A stretch of DNA of 38,869 nucleotides from JAHDVS01 sp964370985. Its GTDB lineage: Bacteria > Actinomycetota > Thermoleophilia > Gaiellales > Gaiellaceae. The notes below the pieces were generated by a model that saw nothing but the letters and a program-made list of their open reading frames with translations, made no database searches and was not told the DNA's origin. A program made the position numbers and the translations under genes. Numbering within the stretch: the stretch's first letter is position 1; the number at the start of each line of letters is the position of its first letter. The stretch covers positions 1 through 38,869 of the forward strand of contig CAYJLE010000029.1 of NCBI GenBank assembly GCA_964370985.1, given 5' to 3'. Positions 38,860-38,869 of this stretch are shown here, in pieces.

Positions 38860-38869
38860 GGGCGTCGTC

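Noticed and set aside
1..38869. CRISPR arrays or prophage
   Set aside because: No series of regularly spaced direct repeats was seen, and no capsid, terminase, portal or integrase genes. The repeats present are isolated palindromes or short tandem units.

Overview
The window is chromosomal DNA from a very GC-rich bacterium. An aerobic aa3-type oxidase operon, an F420-type (deazaflavin) oxidoreductase, many GTG starts, 4-base GTGA stop/start overlaps and probable leaderless transcripts suggest a deep-branching actinobacterium such as Thermoleophilia (Gaiellales or Solirubrobacterales). The taxonomy is inferred; no rRNA gene is present.

Layout. 1-2925: the start of an alpha/beta hydrolase-fold protein (partial at the window edge), a SnoaL-like protein and an enolase-superfamily enzyme. 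2926-8800: an accessory region with a VapBC toxin-antitoxin pair, a REP-associated Y1 transposase, a DUF3800 protein, a DnaQ-like exonuclease, tRNA-Arg(CCT), a GlsB-like membrane protein, and fragments of a histidine kinase, two transposases and an MFS transporter. 8802-13432: GH15 glucoamylase/trehalase, UMF1-type MFS transporter, a degenerate receiver protein and a secreted coiled-coil protein. 13521-19314: a tightly packed minus-strand set DUF302 > CstB-like persulfide dioxygenase-rhodanese > rhodanese > TauE/SafE exporter > 2-oxoglutarate dehydrogenase E1. 19420-21306: a TetR regulator with a clear operator, and the MFS transporter it overlaps. 21313-30124: minus-strand D-2-hydroxyacid dehydrogenase > glcD > glcE > glcF > pyruvate carboxylase > ArsM-like methyltransferase. 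30153-31561: DUF4395-thioredoxin fusion, deazaflavin-dependent oxidoreductase, small conserved protein. 31644-35701: ctaC > ctaD > CtaA-half/CtaB fusion > 36-aa membrane peptide. 35711-38859: tkt > tal.

How they work together. The glycolate/glyoxylate cluster together with pyruvate carboxylase would move C2/C3 acids into central metabolism, next to tkt/tal and 2-oxoglutarate dehydrogenase. The sulfur cluster would oxidise persulfide and export the resulting sulfite.

The main discovery candidate is the methyltransferase at 21313-22095. An in-frame UGA sits exactly where relatives carry the conserved Cys of the W-x-x-C-I-A-G-A-L motif. The reading frame continues for 58 codons of family-like sequence, and a perfect 6-bp hairpin with a G-containing loop lies 16 nt after the UGA, as in a bacterial SECIS element. 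It is very probably a selenoprotein that a standard gene caller would truncate. Other notable points are three copies of a GTGCCAGGCAC palindrome (one inside the coding start of the CtaB fusion), a toxin-antitoxin pair between duplicated transposase 5' ends, and near-identical 20-bp inverted repeats around the TetR-MFS unit.
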